From NCBI GenBank assembly GCA_965216955.1, contig CBDCGV010000010.1:1-64000 (forward strand): a DNA stretch of 64,000 nt, in the 5' to 3' direction. The translations under genes were made by a program, and so were the position numbers. This document shows, one piece after another, positions 8,130 through 17,150 of the stretch. The stretch is from CBDCGV01 sp965216955. GTDB taxonomy: Bacteria; Bacteroidota; Bacteroidia; Chitinophagales; JADIYW01. A model generated the notes under the pieces. That model saw only the letters and a program-made list of their open reading frames with translations. It made no database searches and was not told the DNA's origin. The first letter of the stretch is position 1; each line of letters opens with the position of its first letter.

Positions 8130-9016
8130 TGCAATTGCTCTATAAAGGTTTGAACATCAGCAATATGTTCTAGAAAAAGTTGATTTGGTTGTAATTGTAA
8201 GTGATGCTTACTTATAAGGCCTCCACTAATTATAAAAGGCTTGTCATTATTTATCTTATAAATCTCTGATAGGTATTTTTCTAGGAACTTCTTACTTTTT
8301 GAAGTAGTAAAAATGGTAAATAAATAATCATAGCTTGCTGTTGTAAGGACTTCTGATAGCTCCTTTAAAGGCATCATTGCACCTAAATAGACAACTCTAA
8401 ATCCTTTTCTTTTTAAAAGTAAATGGAGTGATAAAAGTCCAATTTCATGAAGTTCCCATTCAGGCAAAAAAAGCACAAAGGTTTTTTGAGGAATGGAACT
8501 ATCAACACTACCCAATTGATCAATAGCCACAATTATCTTCTGTCGAATTAAATTACTTATAAAATGTTCCTGTGCGGGTAGTATTTTATTAATTCGCCAA
8601 AGTAATCCTATACGTTTCAAAAAAGGGTAAATAACCTCTAGTAAAGCGGCTTCTATACTCCGTTCTAATAAAACATGACTAAATATTCTTTCAAATCCAG
8701 TTTCATCAAAATCTATTGTGACCTTTATAAGCTCATTAATTATACTTTCTGAGTTGGAACTCGTGTCATAAATGCTACTAACAATTTTCTTAATTTCTTC
8801 ATCATGCAATCGGGCAATCTTCGAAATTTTATATCCATTATTATTTAACAAACTCACATTTAAAATATTGACGAGCTGTTCATCAGTGTAATATCGTATG
8901 TTAGTTTTCGTTCTCTTAGGCTTAATAAACCCATATCTCTTTTCCCAAATACGCAAGGTATGAGCTTTTATACCTGACAATTCCTCTAAATCTTTTATAG
9001 AATATTGATTGGTCAT
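8126..9016 (-). CDS. MerR-family, B12-binding (CarH/LitR-type) photoreceptor repressor
   Basis: A 296-residue regulator with an N-terminal MerR helix-turn-helix (YSIKDLEELSGIKAHTLRIW) and a C-terminal cobalamin domain. The four-helix part carries W140 and E150-H151 (WRINKILPAQEH), matching the Wx9EH adenosylcobalamin motif of CarH. The B12 fold has ELHEIG, whose His190 corresponds to the lower axial ligand. In characterised homologues the dark tetramer represses carotenoid genes and light breaks it apart. I prefer ATG 9016, which has GGAAAG upstream and starts like homologues; ATG 9031 would overlap the upstream stop. It is cotranscribed with the CruF-like gene and probably acts on the 9657-9747 divergent region. 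Confidence 0.88.
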   Translation of the reverse strand: MTNQYSIKDLEELSGIKAHTLRIWEKRYGFIKPKRTKTNIRYYTDEQLVNILNVSLLNNNGYKISKIARLHDEEIKKIVSSIYDTSSNSESIINELIKVTIDFDETGFERIFSHVLLERSIEAALLEVIYPFLKRIGLLWRINKILPAQEHFISNLIRQKIIVAIDQLGSVDSSIPQKTFVLFLPEWELHEIGLLSLHLLLKRKGFRVVYLGAMMPLKELSEVLTTASYDYLFTIFTTSKSKKFLEKYLSEIYKINNDKPFIISGGLISKHHLQLQPNQLFLEHIADVQTFIEQLH

Positions 9017-9020
9017 TACT

Positions 9021-9656
9021 TTACTTTCCAAACAGATTTATCACAACGAAAAAAAATACCATATATAACAACAAAGGAATAGCCAACTTGTTCTTAAACT
9101 GTGAATTTAATTTAAAAAAAATAAGATGAAAAACCACACTAATAAGAAACCAAACAACATAATTTTGTGTGGGAACCTTAACATTATTCCATTCCCATAA
9201 ACTGTATTTGATTGCAAATGGCTCTATTAGAAAGTCAATACACGTCATTAATGCCGCGCCTAATAAAACTATTAGAGACTTTGATGAAGTTATTCGTTTA
9301 AATAGATGATGTGATAGATAAACCAATAAAAACCAATTAATACCAATAATTAGGGGCACTTCACAAAGCTTAAAACCTAAATTAGAAATATACTGATACT
9401 CCCCAAAAATTTCACCTGTTTTTATACCTAGGAGCTCAACTAAAAAACCTGATACAGCAATTATGATAAAACTAAGCCATAATCCTTTGAACGATCCTTG
9501 ATGAGACCAAACTAAAAGTCCACAGCTCAAGAATAATGTTACAGCAGTAAAAGGCACTATTAATTGTACTAAAGTTGGAATCAAAAAACCAATGGCACCT
9601 ACAACATAAAGATTGAAGATTATAAAGTGTGCAATCTCCGTTTTTTTAAAAGACAT
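9021..9656 (-). CDS. cruF: CruF-like carotenoid biosynthesis membrane protein (PF04240)
   Basis: A 211-residue integral membrane protein with about seven hydrophobic segments. The signature ELLGIKTGEIFGEYQY followed by LCEVPLIIGINWFLLVY identifies the PF04240 carotenoid family, which includes the CruF 1',2'-hydratase that adds a tertiary hydroxyl to the psi end of gamma-carotene-type carotenoids. A late Glu-Pro (FLIEPFAIKYSLWEW) is also typical. It lies upstream of the CarH-like gene on the same strand and diverges from the sigma/crtIB operon. Hydratase activity is inferred from family. Confidence 0.8.
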   Translation of the reverse strand: MSFKKTEIAHFIIFNLYVVGAIGFLIPTLVQLIVPFTAVTLFLSCGLLVWSHQGSFKGLWLSFIIIAVSGFLVELLGIKTGEIFGEYQYISNLGFKLCEVPLIIGINWFLLVYLSHHLFKRITSSKSLIVLLGAALMTCIDFLIEPFAIKYSLWEWNNVKVPTQNYVVWFLISVVFHLIFFKLNSQFKNKLAIPLLLYMVFFFVVINLFGK

Positions 9657-9661
9657 TTTAT

Positions 9662-9748
9662 TTTGTTTAATTTTTTCATATTAAAGTTAGACATTTTAAT
9701 TTTAATATTCTATATTTGTTTAACAATAACTGAAAATAATTAAACAAA
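9662..9748. promoter_or_regulatory. Divergent carotenoid promoter with three TTTGTTTAA boxes
   Basis: The 91-bp gap between the cruF-like gene and the sigma factor gene contains TTTGTTTAA at 9662-9670 and 9715-9723 and the inverted form TTAAACAAA at 9740-9748. The middle copy overlaps a perfect -7 element TATATTTG (9711-9718) for the plus-strand operon. These repeats are candidate operators for the CarH-like regulator; the assignment is inference. Confidence 0.5.
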
Positions 9749-10251
9749 TGACACTTCAACCAAGTATAATTGCAAACCACGAGAGTTTTTTAAAGCCAAT
9801 TGCGTTAAAATTCACAAAGAATGAAACGCTCTCGCAAGATTTAATTCAAGATACGCTTTTGAAAGCCTTAGAAAACACGCACAGATTTAAAGAAAGTACC
9901 AATTTAAAAGCATGGTTATATACCATTATGAGAAACATCTTTATAAATAGTTATAGAAAGAATCAAAGGTTTAGAAGAGTTGATACTCCTTTAGAAGATT
10001 TACATCAATTAATATTTAGCAGTGTTTCTGTTGATAATCATGCAGAACGCAATTTAACGACTGAAGTATTAAACGGTTTTTTAAACGATATCCCAGATAA
10101 GCATAAAAAGCCTTTTATAATGTTTTTTGAAGGATTTAAATATGAAGAAATAGCTCAATCACTATCACTTCCCTTAGGAACCGTTAAAAGTAGAATATTT
10201 AATGTCAGAAAGATGTTACAAACGAAATTAGATAAACTTGAATTAGTTTAA
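9748..10251 (+). CDS. ECF-type RNA polymerase sigma factor
   Basis: A 167-residue sigma-70 family protein with region 2 (DLIQDTLLKALENTHRF through LKAWLYTIMRNIFINSYRK) and region 4 (DIPDKHKKPFIMFFEGFKYEEIAQSL followed by PLGTVKSRIFNVRK). No anti-sigma gene is adjacent. It is the first gene of the carotenoid operon, 7 bp ahead of crtI, and opposite a CarH-like photoreceptor gene. A B12 photoreceptor controlling a light-inducible ECF sigma (LitR/LitS) is known in Streptomyces; the same logic is a good inference here. Confidence 0.9.
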   Translation: MTLQPSIIANHESFLKPIALKFTKNETLSQDLIQDTLLKALENTHRFKESTNLKAWLYTIMRNIFINSYRKNQRFRRVDTPLEDLHQLIFSSVSVDNHAERNLTTEVLNGFLNDIPDKHKKPFIMFFEGFKYEEIAQSLSLPLGTVKSRIFNVRKMLQTKLDKLELV

Positions 10252-10258
10252 AATTACT

Positions 10259-11746
10259 ATGTCTACAACAAAAAAAGCAATAGTAATAGGTGCTGGCTTT
10301 TCAGGAATTTCATCAGCATGCTATTTAGCAAAGGAGGGATTTGAAGTAGAAATTATTGAAAAAAATGATGGGCCTGGGGGAAGAGCATCTAAATTTTCAA
10401 GCAATGGCTTCACTTTTGATATGGGCCCAAGTTGGTATTGGATGCCTGAAATTTTCGAGTCTTTCTTTGAAAACTTTGGATCTAGTGTAGACACCCATTA
10501 CAATCTATTGCGCTTAGATCCTGGATATCGTATCTATTTTGACCAAAATGAATTTATTGATATCCCTGCGCTGAAGAAAGAAATATTCAAACTTTTTGAA
10601 TCGCAGGAACCAGGTAGCTCAAAAAATTTGGAAAAATTTCTTCAAGAAGCCGCTTATAAATATCAGGTAGGTATTCATGAATTCGTGTATAAGCCAAGTT
10701 TATCGATAAAAGAGTATTTCGACTGGAGGTTAATTAAATCTGTTTTCAAATTACAAATGCTCAAATCAATGTCGAAATATGTTGATGGCCTTTTTAAACA
10801 TAAGTATTTAAGAGAACTACTAAAATTCCCTGTGCTTTTTCTTGGAGCAACTCCAGAAAAGACTCCCGCAATGTATAGTTTAATGAACTATGCTGATTTG
10901 ATAGGGGGCACATGGTATCCAATGGGAGGAATGCATAAAATTATCGAAGGAATGGTGAAAGTGGCAAAATCACTTGGAGTTACTTTCTCATTTAATCAAG
11001 AAGTAATAAAAGTAACAACATCGAACAACCAAGTATCTAAAGTAATTACACCTTCAAATACTTATGTATCTGATGTAGTTATTTGCAGCGCTGATTACCA
11101 ACATTTCGACCAAAAGGTACTCGATAAGAAAGACAGAAGTTATAGTGAAAAATATTGGAACTCAAGAACTATGGCTCCCTCCTCTTTACTCTTCTTTATA
11201 GGCGTAAATAAAAAAATTAAAAACTTGCTTCACCACAACCTATTTTTTGATGCAGACTTTAAAAAACATGCAGAACAAGTTTATGAGTCTCCTCAATGGC
11301 CCACGAAACCGCTTTTTTATGCCTGTTGTCCATCTAAAACAGATGCAAGTGTAGCTCCAGAAGGACATGAAAATTTGTTTTTATTAATGCCTATAGCACC
11401 TGGACTAACTAAAGATGACGAGCATATAAGATCAAAATATTTCGAAATTATGATGGGTAGAATGGAAAAAATAACCAGTGAGAATATTCGAGATCATATA
11501 GTATATAAAAAGAGTTTTGGCCTAAAAGATTTTAATCATAGGTACAACTCCTTTAAGGGAAATGCTTATGGATTAGCAAATACCTTAAAACAAACAGCTC
11601 TATTTAAGCCCTCACTAAAAAGTAAAAAACTAAACAACTTATATTATACTGGTCAACTTACTGTGCCCGGCCCAGGGGTTCCTCCGAGTATTATCTCAGG
11701 ACAAGTAGTAGCCAATCAAATTGTTAAAGAATATACCGATGGATAA
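10259..11746 (+). CDS. crtI: Phytoene desaturase
   Basis: A 495-residue CrtI-type carotenoid desaturase that introduces double bonds into phytoene on the way to lycopene, using FAD at the membrane. The dinucleotide-binding motif GAGFSG is at residues 11-16 with downstream EKNDGPGGRASKF. The C-terminal bacterial-type phytoene dehydrogenase signature is seen as YYTGQLTVPGPGVPPSIISG. The length is normal. Its last 8 bases overlap crtB. It follows the sigma factor by 7 bp. A second family member lies at 13059-14534; this copy is taken as CrtI because it is paired with crtB. Confidence 0.9.
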   Translation: MSTTKKAIVIGAGFSGISSACYLAKEGFEVEIIEKNDGPGGRASKFSSNGFTFDMGPSWYWMPEIFESFFENFGSSVDTHYNLLRLDPGYRIYFDQNEFIDIPALKKEIFKLFESQEPGSSKNLEKFLQEAAYKYQVGIHEFVYKPSLSIKEYFDWRLIKSVFKLQMLKSMSKYVDGLFKHKYLRELLKFPVLFLGATPEKTPAMYSLMNYADLIGGTWYPMGGMHKIIEGMVKVAKSLGVTFSFNQEVIKVTTSNNQVSKVITPSNTYVSDVVICSADYQHFDQKVLDKKDRSYSEKYWNSRTMAPSSLLFFIGVNKKIKNLLHHNLFFDADFKKHAEQVYESPQWPTKPLFYACCPSKTDASVAPEGHENLFLLMPIAPGLTKDDEHIRSKYFEIMMGRMEKITSENIRDHIVYKKSFGLKDFNHRYNSFKGNAYGLANTLKQTALFKPSLKSKKLNNLYYTGQLTVPGPGVPPSIISGQVVANQIVKEYTDG

Positions 11747-12584
11747 ATTATATAATTCAACTGCTGAAGAGATTTGTAAAATCACAACTCATCAATATAG
11801 CACGTCTTTTACTTTGGGTATAAAAGCATTCGATAAAACTATAAGAGGTCCCATCTATTCGATCTATGCATTCGCCAGATATGCTGATGAAATAGTAGAC
11901 ACTTTCTTATCAATTCCAAAAAGCGAAAGGAGCTATTTGTTGGCTAAATATAAAGGTGAAACATATGAAGCGATAGAGATGAAGTTAAGCTCTAATCCCA
12001 TACTTCATAGTTTTCAAAATATAGTAAATCAGTATAATATAGATTTACAACTAATCGAAGACTTTTTCATTAGTATGGAGATGGATTTGTCGGAAAAAGA
12101 ATACGATCACGATCAATATCAGCAATATATCTATGGAAGTGCTGAAGTAATTGGACTAATGTGTTTGAAAGTTTTCGTTGATGGTGACCAAAATCAATAC
12201 AACTCCCTAAGAAATTCTGCTCGGAGACTTGGGGCCGCCTTCCAAAAGGTTAATTTCCTTCGAGATATGAAGAGTGACTTCGATGAAAGGGGAAGAATTT
12301 ATTTTCCAGATGCAAACTGGCAAGCTTTTGATTGGGTTACTAAAAAGGAAATAGAAGAAAATATTAAAGAAGACTTTTTAATTGCTCTTGAAGGCATTAA
12401 AAAATTGCCAAAAAAAGTAAAAAAAGGAGTGTACTTGGCCTATAAATACTACTGGGCCCTCTTTAATAAATTGCGAAAAGCAGCACCTAGCAAAATACAA
12501 AATGAACGAATCAGAATCAGTAACCCTATCAAAGCATATATTTTAGTAAAAGGATTAATTAGAAACTATTTGGGAATTATTTAA
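11739..12584 (+). CDS. crtB: Phytoene synthase
   Basis: A 281-residue squalene/phytoene synthase that condenses two geranylgeranyl diphosphates into phytoene. The two Asp-rich substrate/Mg sites are visible: YADEIVD (Asp about 50 and 54) and RDMKSDFDERGRIYFP (Asp about 176 and 180). I chose ATG 11739 (MDKLYNSTAEE), which overlaps the crtI stop in ATGGATAA and starts like homologues; an upstream in-frame ATG at 11721 is less likely. Translational coupling to crtI is expected. Confidence 0.92.
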   Translation: MDKLYNSTAEEICKITTHQYSTSFTLGIKAFDKTIRGPIYSIYAFARYADEIVDTFLSIPKSERSYLLAKYKGETYEAIEMKLSSNPILHSFQNIVNQYNIDLQLIEDFFISMEMDLSEKEYDHDQYQQYIYGSAEVIGLMCLKVFVDGDQNQYNSLRNSARRLGAAFQKVNFLRDMKSDFDERGRIYFPDANWQAFDWVTKKEIEENIKEDFLIALEGIKKLPKKVKKGVYLAYKYYWALFNKLRKAAPSKIQNERIRISNPIKAYILVKGLIRNYLGII

Positions 12585-12594
12585 TCGCACATAT

Positions 12595-13050
12595 ATGAAA
12601 CTATATGAACTACACAACAAGCAAGTTGTAAATACGGACTTAAAAAATGCCTGGGAGTTTCTATCCAATCCTAAAAATTTGCAATTAATAACTCCCGAGC
12701 ATATGGGATTTGAAATTGTGTTAGGAGCTGATCGTCCCATGTTTCAAGGACAAATTATTCAATACAAAGTTTGTCCATTTCCCGGAATAAAAACCAATTG
12801 GGTAACTGAGATCACGCATGTTAAACAAGAGGAATTTTTTGTAGATGAACAGCGTATTGGTCCTTATAAAATGTGGCATCACAAGCATTTTGTTAAGGAA
12901 GTAGACGGAGGAGTAGAAATGGAAGATTTAATCCATTACATTGTTCCTATGGGAATCTTGGGACAAATTGTTCATCCATTTATTGTGAGAAAAAAACTAA
13001 TTAAAATCTTTGAGTATAGAAGAGAAAAACTTAAAGAAATATTCAACTAA
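12595..13050 (+). CDS. SRPBCC-domain protein of the carotenoid operon
   Basis: A 151-residue polyketide-cyclase/dehydrase-like SRPBCC protein (WEFLSNPKNLQLITPEHMGF near the N-terminus and MEDLIHYIVPMGILGQIVHP near the C-terminus). This small family is regularly found next to carotenoid genes in flavobacteria. No catalytic residues are obvious, so it may bind a carotenoid or isoprenoid. It sits 10 bp after crtB and 8 bp before the second desaturase in one transcription unit. Specific function unknown. Confidence 0.8.
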   Translation: MKLYELHNKQVVNTDLKNAWEFLSNPKNLQLITPEHMGFEIVLGADRPMFQGQIIQYKVCPFPGIKTNWVTEITHVKQEEFFVDEQRIGPYKMWHHKHFVKEVDGGVEMEDLIHYIVPMGILGQIVHPFIVRKKLIKIFEYRREKLKEIFN

Positions 13051-13058
13051 AACTTCAA

Positions 13059-14534
13059 ATGAAGGCAATAGTTATTGGGAGTGGAATAGCGGGTCTAGCC
13101 GTATCAGTTAGAATGGCTTTAAAAGGATTTAAGGTTGAAGTATATGAATCAAACAACTATGCTGGAGGTAAACTAAGTGAAATAAATTTAGGAAGCTATA
13201 GGTTCGATGCCGGCCCATCCTTATTTACCATGCCGCAATATTTTGAAGAACTATTCAATTTAGCAGGGAAGTCATTTCAAGAATATTGCCCCTATAAAAA
13301 GCTAGATATTATCAGTAAGTATTTTTATCCCAATGGAAAAACGATTAATGCTTATAAAGATGTAAAGCGGTTAGCAAATGAGATAGAGTTTAAATTAGGT
13401 GTTTCTTCAGAATTGGTGGAAAAACATCTTCAATCAAGCGCTCAACTTTTTGAATTGACAAATAACATTTTCCTTCAAAAGTCTTTACACAAGATTAGCC
13501 ATCACTCCTTAAAAGATTTATTGAAAGTAGGTATACATTTTAGAAAGCTAAAACTTCTAGATAAAATGCATTCTGTAAATGAAAAAAGATTTAAGCAGAA
13601 AGAGGTTGTACAGTTTTTTGATCGATTTGCCACATATAATGGTTCGAACCCTTATGATGCTCCCGCGACCTTAAACGTTATCCCACATCTTGAACACAAT
13701 GTTGGGGCATTCTTCCCTATCAATGGAATGTATTCAATAACAGAAAGCCTCTTAAAATTGAGTAAAGAATTAGGTGTTAAAGTCTTTTTCAATCAAAAAG
13801 TAGAAAGAATTTTAGTAGAAAAACAAAAGACAATCGGTATTCAATTAAGAGATGGCACCATTAAAAAATCTGAAATTATCATATCTAATGTGGACATCAC
13901 ACCTACTTATCAAAAACTTTTAAGAGACCATCCGGAACCAAAAAAAATACTTTCACAACCAAGATCTTCTTCGGCGCTAATTTTTTATTGGGGAATTAAA
14001 AAATCGTTCAAGCCTATACATCTTCACAACATTTTTTTTAGTAAAGATTATAAAAAGGAATTCGATTATATTTTTAAGAAAAAAGATGTGTTTAATGACC
14101 CTACTGTCTATGTTAACTGTTCAAGTAAACTTAAACCAAATGATGCTCCTAAAAATTGTGAAAACTGGTTTGTCATGATTAATACTCCGAATAATAGTGG
14201 CCAAGATTGGAAGGAGATAATAAACAGATCAAGAAAAAATATTCTCGAAAAGCTTAGTCAACAGCTCAATGTAAATATTTCTAGTTTAATAGAGGCAGAA
14301 GCTATTTTAGACCCTATTTCACTTGAAAATAAAACCAACTCTTTTAAAGGTGCTTTATATGGCAACTCATCCAATAGTAAAATGGCCGCTTTTTGGAGGC
14401 ACCCCAATTTTCACCCTTCAATTGACAACCTTTACTTCTGCGGAGGAAGCGTTCATCCTGGAGGAGGAATTCCTTTGTGCATGCTCTCCGCAAAAATTGT
14501 TGACAACCTAATAAATATTAAAAAGTTGAATTAA
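13059..14534 (+). CDS. CrtI-family carotenoid desaturase, probably CrtD-like
   Basis: A 491-residue FAD-dependent carotenoid desaturase homologous to crtI (VIGSGIAGLAVSVRMALKGF at the N-terminus, YESNNYAGGKLSE, and FCGGSVHPGGGIPLCMLSAK at the C-terminus). HPGGGIPL near the end is typical of CrtD-like 1-hydroxycarotenoid 3,4-desaturases. With a CruF-like hydratase across the promoter, 3',4'-desaturation of a hydroxylated psi end, as in the myxol/saproxanthin branch, is the best reading. Substrate order is inferred. No lycopene cyclase gene occurs in the window. Confidence 0.85.
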   Translation: MKAIVIGSGIAGLAVSVRMALKGFKVEVYESNNYAGGKLSEINLGSYRFDAGPSLFTMPQYFEELFNLAGKSFQEYCPYKKLDIISKYFYPNGKTINAYKDVKRLANEIEFKLGVSSELVEKHLQSSAQLFELTNNIFLQKSLHKISHHSLKDLLKVGIHFRKLKLLDKMHSVNEKRFKQKEVVQFFDRFATYNGSNPYDAPATLNVIPHLEHNVGAFFPINGMYSITESLLKLSKELGVKVFFNQKVERILVEKQKTIGIQLRDGTIKKSEIIISNVDITPTYQKLLRDHPEPKKILSQPRSSSALIFYWGIKKSFKPIHLHNIFFSKDYKKEFDYIFKKKDVFNDPTVYVNCSSKLKPNDAPKNCENWFVMINTPNNSGQDWKEIINRSRKNILEKLSQQLNVNISSLIEAEAILDPISLENKTNSFKGALYGNSSNSKMAAFWRHPNFHPSIDNLYFCGGSVHPGGGIPLCMLSAKIVDNLINIKKLN

Positions 14535-14544
14535 TTTTGATCCC

Positions 14545-15231
14545 ATGTCAGACCATTTATCTAATGGAAAAGAAGCTTTTACTAATCAAAATTATACTCA
14601 AGCAAGAGTCTTTTTTGATAGAATTCTGAATACCTCACCCAATTCAGTAGAAGCGCTCTATTGGAGAGCATCTACATTTGTTCGATTAGATAAATTTCAA
14701 TTAGCATTAAATGATTTAAACAAGGCTATAGAATTATATGATGAATATGCAGATGCGTATAGTCTTAGAGGGACTATATATTTTCATATGCAGCAACAGA
14801 ATGAGGCCCTTAAGGATATGGACATTGCTCTAAAGCTAGATAACGAAAACTCTTACAGATATACCAGTAGAGCATACATTCTTGCAAAATATGGCGCTAT
14901 AGAAAAAGCCGTCCAAGATTATAAAAAGGCGTTATCATTAGATCCTGATGATGCCGTTGCACATAATAATTTGGGATTATTGGAAGAACAATTGGGTAGG
15001 CAAAGTAAAGCAAAAAAACACTTTAAAACAGCAGACAAATTGAATAATGAAAGCCCTACAAAAAGTTTATATACAAATGAAAAAGTGATTTTAGAGAAAG
15101 AAAATGATTCTAAGGAAAAATCGATTAACAATACAAAACTTGTGTTGCAAACATTAAAAAAAATGTTCTCCTCAAAAAAAGAAGTAAAAAACTATCTTAA
15201 GTTTATCAGTAATTCACTTAAAAAAAAGTGA
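14545..15231 (+). CDS. Tetratricopeptide-repeat protein
   Basis: A 228-residue protein made of about four to five TPR units between residues 5 and 165 (for example LYWRASTFVRLDKFQLALND, DAYSLRGTIYFHMQQQNEAL, AVAHNNLGLLEEQLGRQSKA), then a Lys-rich, low-complexity tail. No signal peptide. It starts 10 bp after the second desaturase, so it may be the last gene of the carotenoid operon, although a functional link is not evident. It is convergent with metK. Confidence 0.85.
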   Translation: MSDHLSNGKEAFTNQNYTQARVFFDRILNTSPNSVEALYWRASTFVRLDKFQLALNDLNKAIELYDEYADAYSLRGTIYFHMQQQNEALKDMDIALKLDNENSYRYTSRAYILAKYGAIEKAVQDYKKALSLDPDDAVAHNNLGLLEEQLGRQSKAKKHFKTADKLNNESPTKSLYTNEKVILEKENDSKEKSINNTKLVLQTLKKMFSSKKEVKNYLKFISNSLKKK

Positions 15232-15248
15232 TTAAAAGCAATTGCCAA

Positions 15249-16502
15249 TTAAAGACTAAATGCCTTTTTCACTTCATCGACCATATCCAATTGCTCCCAT
15301 GTAAACAACTCCACTTCTAAGGTTTTAGTAGCTCCCTCGGGAGACTTAAAAGTTTTAGTAACGACTTCATACTTTCTCCCCATGTGGCCATATGCAGCAG
15401 TCTCTAAATACATCGGATTTCGAAGTTTTAATCTTCTCTCAATGGCAATAGGCCTCATATCAAAAACCTGATCTACAATTGCCGCAATTTCCCCATCCGT
15501 TTTATTCACCTTTGATGTTCCATAAGTATTAACGTATATACCCATAGGTTTAGCTACACCAATTGCATAAGCAACTTGAACCAAAATCTCATCTGCCACA
15601 CCCGCTGCCACTAAGTTCTTAGCAATGTGCCTTGTAGCATAAGCTGCGGAACGATCCACTTTTGAAGGATCTTTCCCTGAAAAAGCACCTCCACCATGAG
15701 CACCCTTTCCACCATAAGTATCAACGATAATTTTCCTTCCGGTTAATCCTGTATCACCATGTGGCCCTCCAATAACAAATTTTCCAGTTGGGTTAATATG
15801 ATACTTAATATCATCATTGAATAACTCTTGAATTTCCTGAGGTTGTTGTGCTTTGATACGTGGAATTAAAATATTGATCACATCTTCTCTAATCTTTGCA
15901 AGCATTGAATCATCATCTCCAAAATCATCATGTTGTGTAGAAACAACAATCGCTTCTATCCTTTTTGGCTTGTTATCATCACCATATTCAATAGTTACCT
16001 GAGATTTAGAATCTGGTCGAAGATATTTCATCACTTCTCCCTCTCTTCTGACCTCTGCAAGCTCAATTAATATTTTATGGGATAAATCTAACGCCAAAGG
16101 CATGTAATTTTCAGTTTCGTTCGTCGCATAACCAAACATCATTCCCTGATCTCCAGCTCCTTGATCTTCAGCATTTTCTCTATCAACGCCTCTATTAATG
16201 TCCGCAGATTGCTCATGAATTGCCGATAAAACTCCACAAGAGTTTCCATCAAACATATACTCTCCTTTAGTGTAACCAATTTTATTAATTACATCTCTAG
16301 CTATTTGCTGTACATCTAAATATGCTTTGGATTTTACTTCCCCTGCCAAAACGACCTGCCCTGTAGTCACTAAAGTTTCACATGCTACTTTACTTTGTGG
16401 GTCAAATGCTAGAAAGTTGTCTATTAATGCGTCAGATATTTGATCTGAAACTTTATCTGGATGTCCTTCTGAAACAGATTCGGACGTAAAAAAATAAGCC
16501 AT
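15249..16502 (-). CDS. metK: S-adenosylmethionine synthase
   Basis: A 417-residue MetK, which makes S-adenosylmethionine from ATP and methionine. The N-terminus (FTSESVSEGHPDKVSDQISD) contains the conserved His and Asp. The hexapeptide-type motif is present as GAGDQGMMFGYA, and the P-loop-like GGGAFSGKDPSKVDRSAAY is intact. Length is a little above the E. coli enzyme, usual for Bacteroidota. A -7 element TATATTTG lies at 16522-16529, 20 bp upstream, indicating its own promoter. Confidence 0.97.
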   Translation of the reverse strand: MAYFFTSESVSEGHPDKVSDQISDALIDNFLAFDPQSKVACETLVTTGQVVLAGEVKSKAYLDVQQIARDVINKIGYTKGEYMFDGNSCGVLSAIHEQSADINRGVDRENAEDQGAGDQGMMFGYATNETENYMPLALDLSHKILIELAEVRREGEVMKYLRPDSKSQVTIEYGDDNKPKRIEAIVVSTQHDDFGDDDSMLAKIREDVINILIPRIKAQQPQEIQELFNDDIKYHINPTGKFVIGGPHGDTGLTGRKIIVDTYGGKGAHGGGAFSGKDPSKVDRSAAYATRHIAKNLVAAGVADEILVQVAYAIGVAKPMGIYVNTYGTSKVNKTDGEIAAIVDQVFDMRPIAIERRLKLRNPMYLETAAYGHMGRKYEVVTKTFKSPEGATKTLEVELFTWEQLDMVDEVKKAFSL

Positions 16503-16521
16503 AATACGATTAAAATTTGCG

Positions 16522-16529
16522 CAAATATA
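16522..16529 (-). promoter_or_regulatory. -7 element TATATTTG for metK
   Basis: The minus strand reads TATATTTG, a perfect TAnnTTTG, 19 bp before the metK ATG in the 39-bp gap to the FAH-family gene. No -33 TTTG is visible at 19 bp. Confidence 0.5.
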
Positions 16530-16541
16530 TAAAAGTAGATA

Positions 16542-17138
16542 CTATTTAATACTAAAGGAGATTAAGTTTTCTCCCTCAAGAGCAGCAGATAATACATCCC
16601 CCACATTTATTTCTCCCACTCCTGCCGGAGTCCCGGTAAAAATAAGATCTCCTTTTTGAAGCATAAAAAAATGTGATATATAGGAAATTATATGTTCAAA
16701 ACTAAAGATCATCTCCTTTCTATTTCCTTTTTGCACCTCTTCTCCATTTCTAAATATGCTAAAACTCTTTTGCCCTTTATAGCGAACAAATTTCCCAATT
16801 GGCGCAGCACCATCAAAGGCTTTAGATATTTCCCATGGCAATCCTTTCTCCTTCTGTTTTCTTTGAAGATCCCTAGCAGTCATATCAAACCCAATAGTAA
16901 CTTGATTAAAGTATTTACTCGCTTCTTGAGGCTTAATTTTCCTACCGTTTCTATCTATCTTAAGGACTATCTCTCCTTCAAAATGTACTTCTTTTGAAAA
17001 AACCGGATAATAAAAAGGCATACCATTCCTTAATAATGCAGTGGGAGGTTTCATAAAAATTACTGGTGCAGCAGGAACAGGATTGTTAAGTTCTTCCGCA
17101 TGCTCAACATAATTTCGACCTACACAAAATATCTTCAT
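16542..17138 (-). CDS. Fumarylacetoacetate hydrolase family protein
   Basis: A 198-residue single-domain FAH-fold enzyme like the FAHD1/YcgM acylpyruvases. Metal ligands are visible as ExE in HFEGEIVLKI and Asp in GFDMTARDLQ, followed by FDGAAPIGKFV and the terminal FTGTPAGVGEINVGD signature. It is expected to cleave acylpyruvates or decarboxylate oxaloacetate in the cytoplasm. It lies between pth and metK on the same strand, 12 bp after pth, and is probably cotranscribed with pth. Confidence 0.9.
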   Translation of the reverse strand: MKIFCVGRNYVEHAEELNNPVPAAPVIFMKPPTALLRNGMPFYYPVFSKEVHFEGEIVLKIDRNGRKIKPQEASKYFNQVTIGFDMTARDLQRKQKEKGLPWEISKAFDGAAPIGKFVRYKGQKSFSIFRNGEEVQKGNRKEMIFSFEHIISYISHFFMLQKGDLIFTGTPAGVGEINVGDVLSAALEGENLISFSIK

Positions 17139-17150
17139 AGTAAAAACAAC

